Below, in pieces: positions 44,270 through 54,680 of a stretch of DNA of 64,000 nt. The first letter of the stretch is position 1, and each line of letters starts with the position of its first letter. The notes under the pieces are model-generated. The model saw only the letters and a list, made by a program, of their open reading frames with translations. It was not told the DNA's origin and made no database searches. Source of the DNA: Micrasema longulum (Eukaryota; Arthropoda; Insecta; Trichoptera; Brachycentridae); NCBI GenBank assembly GCA_022494885.1, contig JAGVSM010001133.1, positions 62,001 to 126,000 on the forward strand, given 5' to 3'. Position numbers and translations under genes: made by a program.

Positions 44270-44800
44270 AAAAATATACTTTTAAAAACAATATTTTTAC
44301 ATATGAGAATAAACAAAGAAGACTCAAGATACAGAAATAATTAACAAAATGTTCAGACAGTTTTGAACACAAGATTTAAGTTTATATTTAATTTATGTAC
44401 ACGTAAATTATTTATATTATAAACTATACATTTGTGGAGCAGTTTATTCCAGGGACGAAGGAGCATATGAAGCAAGTGAGGCTGAGCCTCACTAAGAAAT
44501 CATTGCTAGTCACCAGTACCTAATATTTATTCTAATTCGCATTATATCAACACATTATGAAGATAAAAAACTAGCAACCAATATAAAAATGCTCAAAGAT
44601 GCCTGCAAACATGGTCCGTACTGTGTTATTTAGTGTAGGTACCTACTTAACATTTACGCATATTATGCCTATTCTTTAAATCTGAGCTTCACTAGAAATT
44701 TGGTATCAAAGACGCCACTGGTTGATTCAATCCTAATATTGAGTCTCATCTGGTTAGTTTGTCTCCATCTAACATGGTTTAGTCTGTTCTAAGGTGGAGA
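44270..44800 (-). mobile_element. LINE 3' end interrupted by a hAT-like MITE
   Basis: ATATGAGAATAAACAAAGAA, AATAATTAACAAAATG and CATTTGTGGAGCAG match the 3' UTR also seen at 33860-34020. The match resumes after the MITE with GTTGATTCAATCCTAATATT. The 44762-44800 hairpin (TCTCCATCTAACATGG) belongs to the other LINE 3' end family (39521, 53867). Confidence 0.65.
44450..44720. mobile_element. hAT-like MITE, 271 bp
   Basis: Ends CAGGGACG and CGCCACTG (complement CAGTGGCG) with flanking octamers GTTTATTC (44442-44449) and GTTGATTC (44721-44728), 7 of 8 identical. Short CAGKG termini and an 8-bp duplication are the hAT signature. The empty site is confirmed by the uninterrupted LINE at 34020-34035. 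An internal palindrome GTGAGGCTGAGCCTCAC lies near 44479. Confidence 0.75.
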
Positions 44801-44891
44801 TTTTTAGTTTTTGAAATTACAAGCAGGCAGATCTATATTAAGAACTATCAAAGTATATGGTGTTAAGAGTTGTGTTTTCTTTTTCCCATAG

Positions 44892-45011
44892 ATTCCGAGA
44901 GGAGTACCATGGCCACAAGCACAGGGAATATCTTCGCGCGCCCTGGGGGAACTCTCAGGATGCTTACAATATGGCTGACGATCCGACGTACTATCACACA
45001 ACTAGAGACAG
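44892..45011 (+). CDS. Internal exon of an unidentified host gene
   Basis: A pyrimidine tract (TTTTCTTTTTCCCATAG) precedes the exon and CAG|GTAAAA follows it. The open frame, starting after one base of a split codon, reads FREEYHGHKHREYLRAPWGN, SQDAYNMADDPTYYHTTRD and leaves two bases (AG). The next exon (55051) begins with one base that completes the codon as Arg, so the phases fit. The sequence is hydrophilic with many His, Tyr and Arg, with no signal peptide, membrane span or known domain visible. It could be a cytoplasmic region of a membrane protein, but I do not recognise the family. GC is above the surroundings. Upstream exons were not found. Confidence 0.6.
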
Positions 45012-45739
45012 GTAAAAATTACATACATATTTTTAAAACAATATTTTGAGAAAGTCCAAATGTTTGTCGACGTTTGCTCTAGGACCCGTTTCGTCTGCTC
45101 TAAGGTCTGAAAGATTGTTAGGACGATTAAGGTCTTTGCATAGGATTGTTTCTACTGTTGGTATTAGGATATTGGTTTTTGCGAGGAATTCAGTACTATG
45201 ACGAAAAGTAACTTCGCCTGAGTTCGATAGGGATCATGTTAGGGTCTGTGTTAGGATTTTGCCGGTAGTGTCTTGATAATTTGATGTTCCTCTGTGATTT
45301 AATAGGGCATATTATTCTAATGTTTACTATGTGTATTTGGGTTTTGTGTCGTTGATTTATTTGTTTGTATTACTACGTTCTTCTTCCTTTCCGAGGCGGG
45401 ATCTGGAGCGTGCGGCCGCGGTCTCAATTCGGAACTAACACTGTATTCCTTCACTGTCATACTGAGAAATTAGAAAAAGGTGATTGTGTATACCATGTGT
45501 ATTTGATTGATCACAAATTAACAATGCTGCAGTGAGGGGTACATTGAAAGTTTTTAAAGTTTCTTTGTTTTGTTATTTCAGCTGTTTGATTGTAAAAAAA
45601 TATTAAATTTTCGCTTAATTAGAGTTTAAAAAAATTGATATTGATATGCGAAACTGAAGAAAGACTCAAGTCTTTATGAACAGTTTCGGGAATGGGGTGG
45701 ATGGTTTCATTGTTTGTCGACAGATACTGGATTACAACG

Positions 45740-46700
45740 TCTTACTTATTACTGTAGGTACAACGTCCATAAAAAAATAGCTAAAACCTTCATTTTTCGT
45801 TTTGAGAGAAAGAAAACGAAAAAGGATTGACACGTTCGAAATGTGGTGCTGGCGTAGAATGTTGCGGGCATAGAATTAAGAATAGTCCAGAAGGAGCGTA
45901 GAATCATATTGGAATACATCGGACTGTGTCCAAAAATTCCCCTACTATGCCCCACTTTCATGTCCCCCGTGTCACCGCGTAATGTTGCACGATGGGAAAA
46001 AAATAATCATAACACAAATGTAAGGTAAAAAAAAGCAATCTGTTAATTTCTCTAAAATTTCATTATGCACGCGGAAATATTGATTGACACAACAGAGTAG
46101 ATAAGTGAAGGGTCATTTAATAAGAGTAATTGAATTGATGAACTTTGAACTTAAAATATAAAACAAATTTTATTTTACATAAAACGGATATTTTTATATC
46201 ATGTTAAATAATATTTGATGTTTTGAAGATAATGTCGGTCAAATGTCCACCACAGAGTTGTTTAACCCGAGGTCCAATATTCATTAGTTATCTCATTAGA
46301 TGAGCAAAGAAGGGTAAAAAAATTACTACCTTGGCAACACTAACGAAATTTCCATTCTGTTTCTTCGACAATCTGACAGATGGAAATATAATTCAATTTG
46401 CATTACTTACACATTAATTTGCTAATTATACATGAAATGTGATTCCATCTTGTTTCTTTAAGATCCTAGCAGTATTTCTACACTTCAAAACGACACAACT
46501 CGGCATAGTTGAATTCAAATCAGGAGTTGTGTACTGAGCGACGTCTACAAAGAAACTAATGGGTCAAAACGCAAACCTACTCATTTATGAGTAGTTTAGT
46601 CACCTTCTGTTTGATGTGCGTATGAGGTTTCTGGACTATTCTTAATTCTATGGTTCCGGGTACCATGGAAAGCCTATATTTATTTATTTTATTTTTATTT
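45740..46700 (+). pseudogene. LINE C-terminal relic split by a hAT MITE
   Basis: Joining 45840-45868 to 46661-46690 gives IDTFEMWCWRRMLR then VPWK-like text, the FExWxWRRMLRxxW motif of the LINE family also seen at 18632-19125. Only some 40 residues are left around the insertion. Confidence 0.6.
45869..46652. mobile_element. hAT-like MITE, family H1, copy 1 (784 bp)
   Basis: Terminal inverted repeats CATAGAATTAAGAATAGTCC (identical in complement at the right end), flanked by GTTGCGGG (45861-45868) and GTTCCGGG (46653-46660), 7 of 8 matching. A full-length second copy is at 62158-62940. No transposase. Short open frames inside it are shared between the copies only because the DNA is repeated. 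Confidence 0.85.
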
Positions 46701-47106
46701 GACAGTAGGATTTATGCTTGTTAAAAAGCATCACGTCGGGGTCACCAATGTAGGATTTGCTGTGTGGGGAAAGCATGGGAGCTCCTACCCAGTTGGAGAC
46801 TGACAGAAGAAAACGATGTAGTGCTATGTTCCTAATAACTATACTAGAGCGAGATCTCATGCATTGTTTTACACACCCAGAAGCCGCACGAATGCAAGTC
46901 AGAATTCACCTAATAATGTGGCAATTCGCTTGCTGAATCTTCGGCAGATAATATTACATATTATTCTGTACATATCAGCAGTTTTTATTAACTTGTCATT
47001 TGTAATGTTATTCCATACTCACGTTTTAATATTACGTTTTTTTTCTACAATAAATGGGTCCCTAAGTAACTGTAGTGTAAAAAAAAATTGTACTTATTCA
47101 TCATTA

Positions 47107-47360
47107 TAACCTTTCCGCACCGAATGGTGCATAGAGCACTGTATTAATACATCAATTACAACTTATCTTGATCATTTTCGTTACATGAAGGTAAGATGAT
47201 CAGTCTTACGCTTTAGGTACCGGTCTAGGGACTATGAAATATTCTGGTGTGAAAACACCCTTTTTAAATAAATATTTCATATCAACCATGCCGGGAATCG
47301 AACTCGAGACCTCTTGGATGGTAGGTAAATGCGCTAACTATTACACCACGAGACCGACTT
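47107..47360 (-). mobile_element. tRNA-derived SINE, family S2, best copy
   Basis: In minus orientation: GTCGGTCTCGTGGTGTAATA with A box TGGTGTAATAGTTAGCGCA, then ACCTACCATCCAAGAGGTC, B box GAGTTCGATTCCC, body ACCTAAAGCGTAAGACTGAT and TGATCAAGATAAGTTGTAA, GGTGCGGAAAGG and an ATG-rich end. Both Pol III boxes are intact. Confidence 0.75.
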
Positions 47361-48090
47361 ATTAGTGGCATTAAAAATATTTTTTAATTTATAATTTAAA
47401 ATCACCGCGAAAACGGTTCTTTGCATTATCCACGCCCCTAATGCGTCATGATTCGCTTAAATTTTAACCTGTGTTTGTGAATCTTGACATCACAATTTTC
47501 AAGGCCAAAGAAGTCTTGTTTTCGTAGAGACGTATTTTTAACAATATTATTAAAGATTTTAAAAATTCAATTAATTTTCTAAATCTGTTTCGTGTGTTTT
47601 TATCGGTATTTGTAGAATGTAATGGATTAAACCCGTAAAGTAATTCATAAAAATAAATAAATACACTGCATTTGGTGCTCCAATGTGGTGCTCTATGCAC
47701 CTTCAGGTGCCGACAGGGATATTTTTAATGTGTAAAATTTTTGAATCTCCGCAAGCGGTTTTTACGAGCCATAACAAGCGAACGCTTCAAAGGCATACCA
47801 ACACAGATTGCGTAAATCTCTTTTGTAGGGGTCTTTACCGAAGCGATTTTACGCGATTTTAGACATAAGTTTTGCCGGAAATACGTAAAGTTTTGCTATC
47901 AAATTATTATATGGGATATCAATGAATCCCCGCCAGGTCGCCTTCGTGTGGGCGGACGAAAGGCGTGTATAGAAAATATAGCAAAAAGGGCTTTCCGCTT
48001 TTGAAAAGAACGATAATATTATGTACGTAAATGGAGGGATTTATTTTGTGCTGTAATATTTATTATAATATTGCAGTATTTGTTATTCGC

Positions 48091-48235
48091 TAACCACGCC
48101 ATTTTGTGTACGAAGAGTTCAATTTTATTTTTGTAGACGTACATTACCTAACCTAACCTAACCTAACCTAACCTAACCTAACCACGCCATTTTGTGTACG
48201 AAGAGTTCAATTTTATTTTTGTAGACGTACATTAC
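48091..48235. repeat. Telomeric (CCTAA)n insert between identical 57-bp copies
   Basis: 48091-48147 and 48179-48235 are identical 57-bp copies (starting TAACCACGCCATTTTGTGTA, ending GTAGACGTACATTAC). Between them lies an uninterrupted CTAAC/CCTAA run of about six units, the complement of the arthropod telomeric TTAGG. Confidence 0.9.
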
Positions 48236-48510
48236 AGAATATCAAATCTTCCGTATTACAGAATAAAAAAGTATCTGACTTTTATTCATAAAAACAACAT
48301 TTATTGAGATACAATTGAATGGCACTTATTCCCTTCAAAGTAGTCCCCTTAAGCTGCTAACTAACAAATCTAAAATGAATCTCTTATTTACTACTTTTCT
48401 TATATACTTCACTGTTTTACTATTAATATTTTATTATTTTTTGACTACACATTACTTTTTTGAGTTTAACCATAACAATCAACTATGTTTTCTTTCTATT
48501 ATATTTAACT

Positions 48511-49410
48511 TTAACTTTGTACAAATTGGCTACGGCCGTTGGTTATAATAATAAATAAATTAGTATTGTTTAAAATAGAGGTAGCCCTTCCTACAGGAGT
48601 AGCCATTGGCAGGTTGGTCTTGTATATTGGAATGTAGAGCAGTCTGTGTTGACGCTGTCTAGGGAAATTATCCGGAACGTAAATGCTAAATCCCCGCATA
48701 ATTTCAGGGTTGTCGACATTATCACGCAATAATCGAAAGAAATGCGTAGTTAGATACACGTCCCTTCTGGTATTTAAACAGCTGTAACCAAGCACACCCT
48801 GGAGGAACTCAGTGAAATAAAGCTATGAATAATAATAAGAAATCGAAGATATTTCTTCAGAACCCTCTCCACCATAAGACAGTATTTCGACTCACATCGT
48901 CCCGAAATCATAGAGCCACTCTCAAGTCTACTTCGCACCAAACGAGTTTTAAAGAATTATCAGTGCTTGTGTACTACTTAAAAGCTTGGCAGTACGCAGG
49001 ACGAACCCTAACATCTTTAATGAACTACTACAAACTATTTTGATCTGATCAGGAAATGTCAGAGAACTCACAAAAGTAATGCCCAGATCTTTAACTTTTG
49101 GAGTCCGCATAAGATTCTGGTCATTCAGAAAGAAGTGGAAAAAAGGGTTTTGTGAGCCCCGGTAAGAGACATAACTGGCCATTTTGAAACATTAACCAAT
49201 AATTTATTTCGTCTTCCTCATTTAGATACGTTTGTTATATCCGGGCGGAGAGTGCGAAAATTGTACGAAGTTTTAACCCCCAAAAATAGCTTTAAGTCAT
49301 TTGCGAATAATAAAAATCGTGCATTTACTAAAACACTTTTAAAATCATTATTGAAAATAGGAAATAGCAATGGTCCCAGGTAAGATCCTTGCGAGACACC
49401 TGAGTAAGTT
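48511..49410 (-). pseudogene. LINE reverse-transcriptase relic with mutated catalytic box
   Basis: Reading down from about 49400: SGVSQGSYLGPLLFPIFNND, NARFLLFANDLKLF (the FADD box as FAND), MASYVSYRG, KVKDLGITFVSSLTFPDQIK, SSLKMLGFVLRTAKLL, then (48795-48511) NTRRDVYLTTHFFRLLRDNV and HRLLYIPIYKTNLPMATPVG. Order and spacing match a LINE polymerase from motif B to the C-terminus, with several frame changes. One catalytic Asp is Asn. Confidence 0.8.
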
Positions 49411-49479
49411 TTAAAAATGCTGGAAAGACACTTGAGAAGCTTGTGAAGATTTGATTCCGATCGCTACAAAAAATAAATA

Positions 49480-49600
49480 ATTCATCGTCATCATCGTTCC
49501 CTTTTCGCACCTAATGGTGCATAGGGCACAGCATTGGCACAGCAATTGCAGCGTATCTTGATCATTTTTGTTACATGAAGGTAAGATGAGCAGTCAGATT
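49480..49600 (-). mobile_element. SINE S2 fragment
   Basis: CGCACCTAATGGTGCATAGG, GCACAGCATTGGCAC, AGCGTATCTTGATCATTTTT, GTTACATGAAGGTAAGATGA match the body of the S2 copy at 47107. The tRNA-like head is absent. Confidence 0.7.
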
Positions 49601-49602
49601 CA

Positions 49603-50324
49603 GACGATACAGTTCTTGTATTTGAAGGTGACAATTGAAAGAAACACATATTAAGGCCGAAACAGTAATTAATATTTCCAAAAACTGGCTCAGAGATAAT
49701 TTGCTGACGCTAAACGAGGAAAACCAAATATGTAAAGTTCTGTCCAAATATAAAAGGCCTACCAAGAATAGAATTAAGGATACAAATTGTAACACGCTCA
49801 CCAGTTGTAATTGCTACCATCTGGAATGTGTACAAGATATAAAATATTCAGGATTTTTTATTGACGCACACCTTAACTGGAGAAAACATATAAACTATTT
49901 AGTAGGTGGAGTTAGGAAACTAATCTATATCTATATAACACTGCGTAATATACTGTCTATTGTGGATACTAAAAGTATCTACTGTGGTTTGTGCAACTCT
50001 GTTTTGGCCTACGGTTGTATTTGTTGGGGAGGAGCTGCCAAAACTATGCTTGATCCCTTGGTTAAGATACATAAATCAATATTAAGGATAATATTGCGAA
50101 AACCGTACGATCATCCGAGTGAAGGCCTTTTCAAATCCTTAGACGTTCTTAGCTTAAGGCAAATCTACATAAGGAAAGTCATACTCGACATTCACAAAAA
50201 TAGGAGCACTCAGATTATTGTGAGTCATCCGCACTCAACCAGGAGTACAGTAAGAAACGATTTGGTGATTCTAATAGCACGTACAGCGGTATTCCAAGAA
50301 TCATTTCTGTATAACGGACCTTAA
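49603..50324 (+). pseudogene. 3' half of a LINE reverse transcriptase
   Basis: Begins at the catalytic region (SDDTVLVFEGDN, before a frame change near 49636). Then an open frame 49635-50324 reads INISKNWLRDNLLTLNEENQ, VQDIKYSGFFIDAHLNWRKH, IYCGLCNSVLAYGCICWGGA, IHKSILRIILRKPYDHPSEG and LFKSLDVLSLRQIYIRKVIL. It is well preserved and extends from motif C to the DxLxLRQ block. It ends where an opposite-strand 5' half begins. Confidence 0.8.
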
Positions 50325-50800
50325 CTTTACTGTTCATTACTTAATTTGAGACAATTCGAAAATTTTACATGGTTTTCCATTGAATTACAATATATTAAGT
50401 GATGAATCGGTCTGAAGACTGATCCTTGAGCTGTTCCCATAGACACAACTCTTTCATTACTAAAATTTTCTCCAACTTTTACTTTCATGCAACGATTTTT
50501 TAAGTAATTTTCCATAATTTTACTATATCTTCTCCTCATTCCTGCAACTTCGAGGGATTTTACAAGTGTTTCATGGTTTAGCGTGTTTCATGGCTTTTGA
50601 AAAGTCTACCATCAATACAAAAACATGTTTTTTATCATTAAGCTCCCCGTTTATATAATTTGGAAATCTAGAAAGTAGAAGCATAGTACTCTTTTTTTCC
50701 TGGAATCCATATTGAGTGGAACATAAAATATTATTTCTAAATGAAAATACATTTAACAAGATATTTATAAAAAAACTTTCGTTTCCGATTTTAGGACATC
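50325..50800 (-). pseudogene. 5' half of a LINE reverse transcriptase, inverted
   Basis: The minus strand reads STQYGFQEKKSTMLLLSRFP, ELNDKKHVFVLMVDFSKAMK (motif A, catalytic Asp kept), YLKNRCMKVKVGENFSNERV and MGTAQGSVFRPIHHLIYCNS. It stops just before the position where the FADD box should follow. The facing plus-strand relic starts at that box. Confidence 0.75.
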
Positions 50801-51085
50801 ATTTCCTCAACTCTTCTATCTGTTCCAATATTTACAATTTCATTTAAATACATACCTACGATAGTTACCTACGATTACCTGACATGTTAAAACTTTTATT
50901 CCGTTAAAAAAATACCCGACAGAATTGCTAATATTATCTCAGGACGAAGCTTATTTTCTTATTTCGGTAGTGGGTGGCAAAAGGGTAGATATTTATCTGC
51001 CATTTCCTTAAATGTACAGGACAAGCAAACAATAAATATTTTAAGTAAAATAAAATTTATATTTGAAGCACTAACTTTATAGTTA
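50801..51085. other. Unassigned spacer
   Basis: Short AT-rich stretch between the inverted LINE half and the Helitron. Nothing recognised. Confidence 0.5.
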
Positions 51086-51755
51086 TCTTTATATATATAT
51101 TTCCTCTATACGTGTGATGTCACTGAACTCCTTCTAAACGGCTTAACCGATTTACGTGCGGTTTTCAGAAAAACATAGATCTTTGCGCTGTGCGGGTTCG
51201 TAGATATTAAAATCTTCAATCTAATGTGTAACAAAGAAGTTAAGAGTATAAATGTTTTATTCATCGATCTACTAGAGTTGCATTCGAGGAGAATGCATTT
51301 ACAAAAAATGGAAAGATGTTTTTTTTTGTATGAAATTTTTTTTTTTTTTTTGAATGTTTATATTTGTTTTTTGTGGATCTCAATCAGATTCTTTCCTTTA
51401 ATTCTTTATAATTTCTACCCATATATATTTTTTAAACTGGATTTTGGTAATACTAAAATAATATTAAATTTAATAAATTTTTAAAAATCGTATTCCTACA
51501 TACATAAGTACACCCCTTTGTGGTGAAAAGAGCGGAGTTTGACGTTTGCAAAAAGAATGCCATATTTGAAAAAAATATATGTTTTGGAATTCAACCATAA
51601 ACAAGTACCTACTTAAATTTAATATTTGAATATTAACAATTTTTCGTTTTGGAATTTAATCACAAGCAAGTACCTAGGTACCTACTTATCAATAAAAAGT
51701 ATTTTTCCAAGGCAAGCTAACGTTCGGGCGGGACAACGTCTGTCGGGTCAGCTAG
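51086..51755 (+). mobile_element. Non-autonomous Helitron, complete, 670 bp
   Basis: Starts TCTTTATATATATATTTCC after A, ends GTCGGGTCAGCTAG before T, fitting A|TC...CTAG|T. A hairpin (GGGACAACGTCTGTCGGG region) sits just upstream of CTAG. The 5' part has GTCACTGAACTCCTTCTAAA and ACGGCTTAACCGATTTACG. It is the same family as 37932-38605. There is no Rep/helicase, so it depends on another copy. Confidence 0.85.
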
Positions 51756-51781
51756 TTCATTATAATAAAATAAATATTAAA

Positions 51782-51905
51782 CTAATTTGCTATTTGTTTT
51801 TAACCTTTATTTTTTTCTACCGATCGGTTTTCAAAGCTACACGAGCTTCTTTATCAAAGTATAATTAACTTATGAATTTTATCTTATTTTATTTCAACAG
51901 TGATT
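51782..51905 (-). repeat. Hammerhead-like folded repeat, copy 2
   Basis: In minus orientation: GTAATCACTGTTGAAATAAA, TTTGATAAAGAAGCTCGTGT, AGCTTTGAAAACCGATCGGT, AG. Stem AAGCT/AGCTT, box GAAA, then a palindromic ACCGATCGGT helix followed by A. The first box is TTGATAA rather than CTGATGA. Confidence 0.5.
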
Positions 51906-52214
51906 ACGCAATATTACATCGATACATGTGGAGGTATTAAGTCTTTTTTTTGTTTTGTTTTTCTCGTAAAGATAGGTAGTGTGAAGTGAGAAGGATACGA
52001 TTTTTAAAACTAGACAGAAGTGGACTAAAGGGGATATAGTTTATTTGTCTATTTTTTTTTCTTGTTACGAATCGCCTTTTTAATGTCTAAGATTTCCAAG
52101 TTGTCTAATTTTAATATTTATTTCCTATGCGAAGAAATTTCAATCCAGTGTTTTTATTGAAATTATGATTAATTTCAAAAACAAAGAGTCTCGACATATT
52201 TGTTCCATATGTCC

Positions 52215-52385
52215 GATGTAATATTTAGTAATCACTTTAAATAAAATAGGATAGGATTAATTATGTTAATTATACTTTGATAAAAAAGCTTGTGTAGCTT
52301 TGAAACCGGGCGGTAGAAAAAATACAAAAATTGTGGTAAAAAAGAAGGTTGTTTTATATTATTTATTTTATAATAATAATTATTT
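52215..52385 (+). repeat. Hammerhead-like folded repeat, copy 3
   Basis: GTAATCACTTTAAATAAAAT, TTTGATAAAAAAGCTTGTGT, AGCTTTGAAACCGGGCGGTA, G. Stem II AAAGCT/AGCTTT is perfect, the GAAA box is kept, and ACC/GGT closes a third helix. It faces copy 2 in inverted orientation with about 310 bp between them. Confidence 0.5.
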
Positions 52386-52679
52386 CTGCTACACAACAAG
52401 CTTTCTACAAAAAAACAAATACACCCCATATCGATAGTTTTGTCATATTTGAAAGAGCATCAGATTTTATCACGTTTTATGTCAAAATGACTGTTTTGGA
52501 AAGAGTGACATATCGCACCCCCAGAAGTACACTGCCGTAAGTCTAAATTTGTCTGTTTTGAGTTATGAATGCAGTTCAACCTTTTTTTCTCTTAGGAAAA
52601 CACCCACGTATTAAAAAAAAAATTGAGTGAGATACACCGCATATTTTAGTGTTCTTCGAAATTAACTGAGTAAAATAAT

Positions 52680-53558
52680 AAAAAACAATAATGGACAGAC
52701 TAAATCATGATCTTAATAGTGTATCACTGTGGCTAAAAATTAATAAATTAAAATTAAATGTTAAGAAAACTAAATATATGAATATAGGAAACAAAAGAAT
52801 AGAAATTACACCATCAATTGTAATAGAAAATGAAAAACTTAATGAAGTCACTGAAATTAAATATTTAGGTGTAATGTTGGATTCAAAACTTACATTTCAC
52901 CAAAACGCTAAGATGGTAATAAATAAGATTGCAAAAAATATCAATTTTGGGAAGGATCGGAAGATTTATTGATAAGGACTCTTGCAAAACTATTTACAAA
53001 GCAATTATTGAACCACACGTTAACTACTGTAGTAGCATTTTATTTTATCAAACAAAGAAAACATAGATAAACTAACTGTATTACAAAATAAAGCCTTTAG
53101 AATCATTTTGAAAAAAAACAGATATACGAGGGTAAAGTCGATGGCAAATGAAATGAAATTATTAACATATAAACAAAGAATATTTTACAATACAATGATA
53201 TTTGTTCTTAAAATTATAAACTCTAATAAAAAAACAGAATTTTGGAAAAAAATTGATCGGAACCAGCATGAACACGATCACAATACTAGAGAAAAGAACA
53301 AAATTAGACTTCCATTTAGGAAAAAGGCAAAGTCACAAAATTCAATTTTATTTAAAGCAATTAAAAAGTATTACGAAATGGAAAAAATATTTATGAAGAA
53401 AAAAACATATCAAAATTTAAAATAATGGTCAAGACATATGTGATAAACAATTTATAAATTAAATATATTTGTAATGTTATTATTAGAACACACATAACAA
53501 TATGTATGATATGTGTGCCCTACTTTAAGATTGAAATAATAAAAAATAAAAAAATATT
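52680..53558 (+). pseudogene. LINE C-terminal relic, AT-biased and well preserved
   Basis: The open frame 52691-52963 reads RLNHDLNSVSLWLKINKLKL, NVKKTKYMNIGNK and EIKYLGVMLDSKLTFHQNAK. A frame change leads to FIDKDSCKTIYKAIIEPHVN and YCSSILF. Another leads to 53108-53425 (LQNKAFRIILKKNRYTRVKS, MLLTYKQR-like, FYNTMIFVLKIINS, RNKIRLPF-like). The tail is an AATAATAAAAAATAAAAAAA run near 53538-53558. The order is CR1/L2-like. Codons are strongly A/T-ending, unlike the GC-richer copy at 40227. Confidence 0.8.
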
Positions 53559-53789
53559 GAAAATAACACTGTAGTTATTTTGATGCTATAGTGTTCTGCT
53601 CATATTTTAACTGTCGAACAAGCAAATACTTTTTTTAAAACGGGGGTACAGAATCAATACACGTTAATTTACGAGCATCAATAAAATTTAAAAGGTTTGT
53701 TTTTGCTGTCCTGAAAAATTAGCAATGTCGACTTACCACAGTATTTTTTATTTTTTATTTATTTATAAATTTATTGCAAAAAAATAATA

Positions 53790-54680
53790 TACATACTTAA
53801 TAACAGGGAATCTATATAAAACCAATTAATGTCAAATGAAAACGGAGTATTCTCTGTTTATGATAGTCTCCATCTAACATGGCACAGCCTGTCCAAGATG
53901 GAGATTTTTTTATCTTTAGAGCGTAAGTAGTCCTATACTAATAAAACAATAACATAAAAAAGAAAAACTAAAACTACTTAATTATAAATGCCTAGCTAAT
54001 CAAATGTAAGAAATTAAAAATCATTATTATACAAATATAAAGATATATATGTGCCAAGAATACATGTTACTTAAACATAATCAATAAATTATAATATATA
54101 ATAAAACAAATATAAAGCAATAAAATACATAAAAATATAAATAATATGTGTACCAATTATATAAAGTACTACGTTTATTGATTTACATATATTTTTCAAA
54201 AAATCTCTCACCACACTATTTGTATGTGCAGTTAATTTTATTTTAAAATTTGTTTTACATTTTGAGTCTTTTATATTTGGCAGTAAATCATTAAACATTT
54301 TTGGAGCAATTACATTGTATTGCTTTTTACCAAAGGCGGTTGATACAAATGGGACAATACAGTTAATTTGTTTTGCTGAACGAGTGTTTATATTTTGTTG
54401 GGTTCTTTTGACCTCACTTAATTTATCATAAAATTTAAGTAGTAGGCACCTTACAAACAATTGTCTGACATCCAATATCTTTAACTCAGAGAATAGATCT
54501 TCCGTTGAATACCTCAAGGGTTTTTTGAGAATGATCTTCATGATCCATTTTTGTGCTATTTTTACTGGTTCAAGGATTGAATGAGAGCAACCTCCCCAAG
54601 ATAAATTGCAATATGATAGTTTGCTTTGGCATATAGTATATTCCTGGGGTTGCAAGATATACCCTTTTTTAATCATTACT
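53790..54680 (-). pseudogene. LINE C-terminal relic and 3' UTR hairpin
   Basis: The frame 54676-54089 reads SKLSYCNLSWGGCSHSILEP, AQKWIMKIILKKPLRYSTED, LFSELKILDVRQLFVRCLLL and FVSTAFGKKQYNVIAPKMFN, then a hydrophobic, AT-driven extension before the stop. The 3' UTR carries a hairpin at 53867-53904. A closely similar copy is at 39420-40190. It is 5'-truncated before the catalytic box. Confidence 0.8.

Noticed and set aside
45749..45961. Two similar minus frames (here and at 62065-62259) sharing GHSPMYSNMILRSFW
   Set aside because: The shared text comes from two copies of the same hAT MITE and not from a conserved gene.
49603..50800. Twin-priming (5' inversion) explanation for the opposed LINE halves
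   Set aside because: In twin priming the inverted 5' part would lie on the other side of the 3' part; here the 3' ends face each other.
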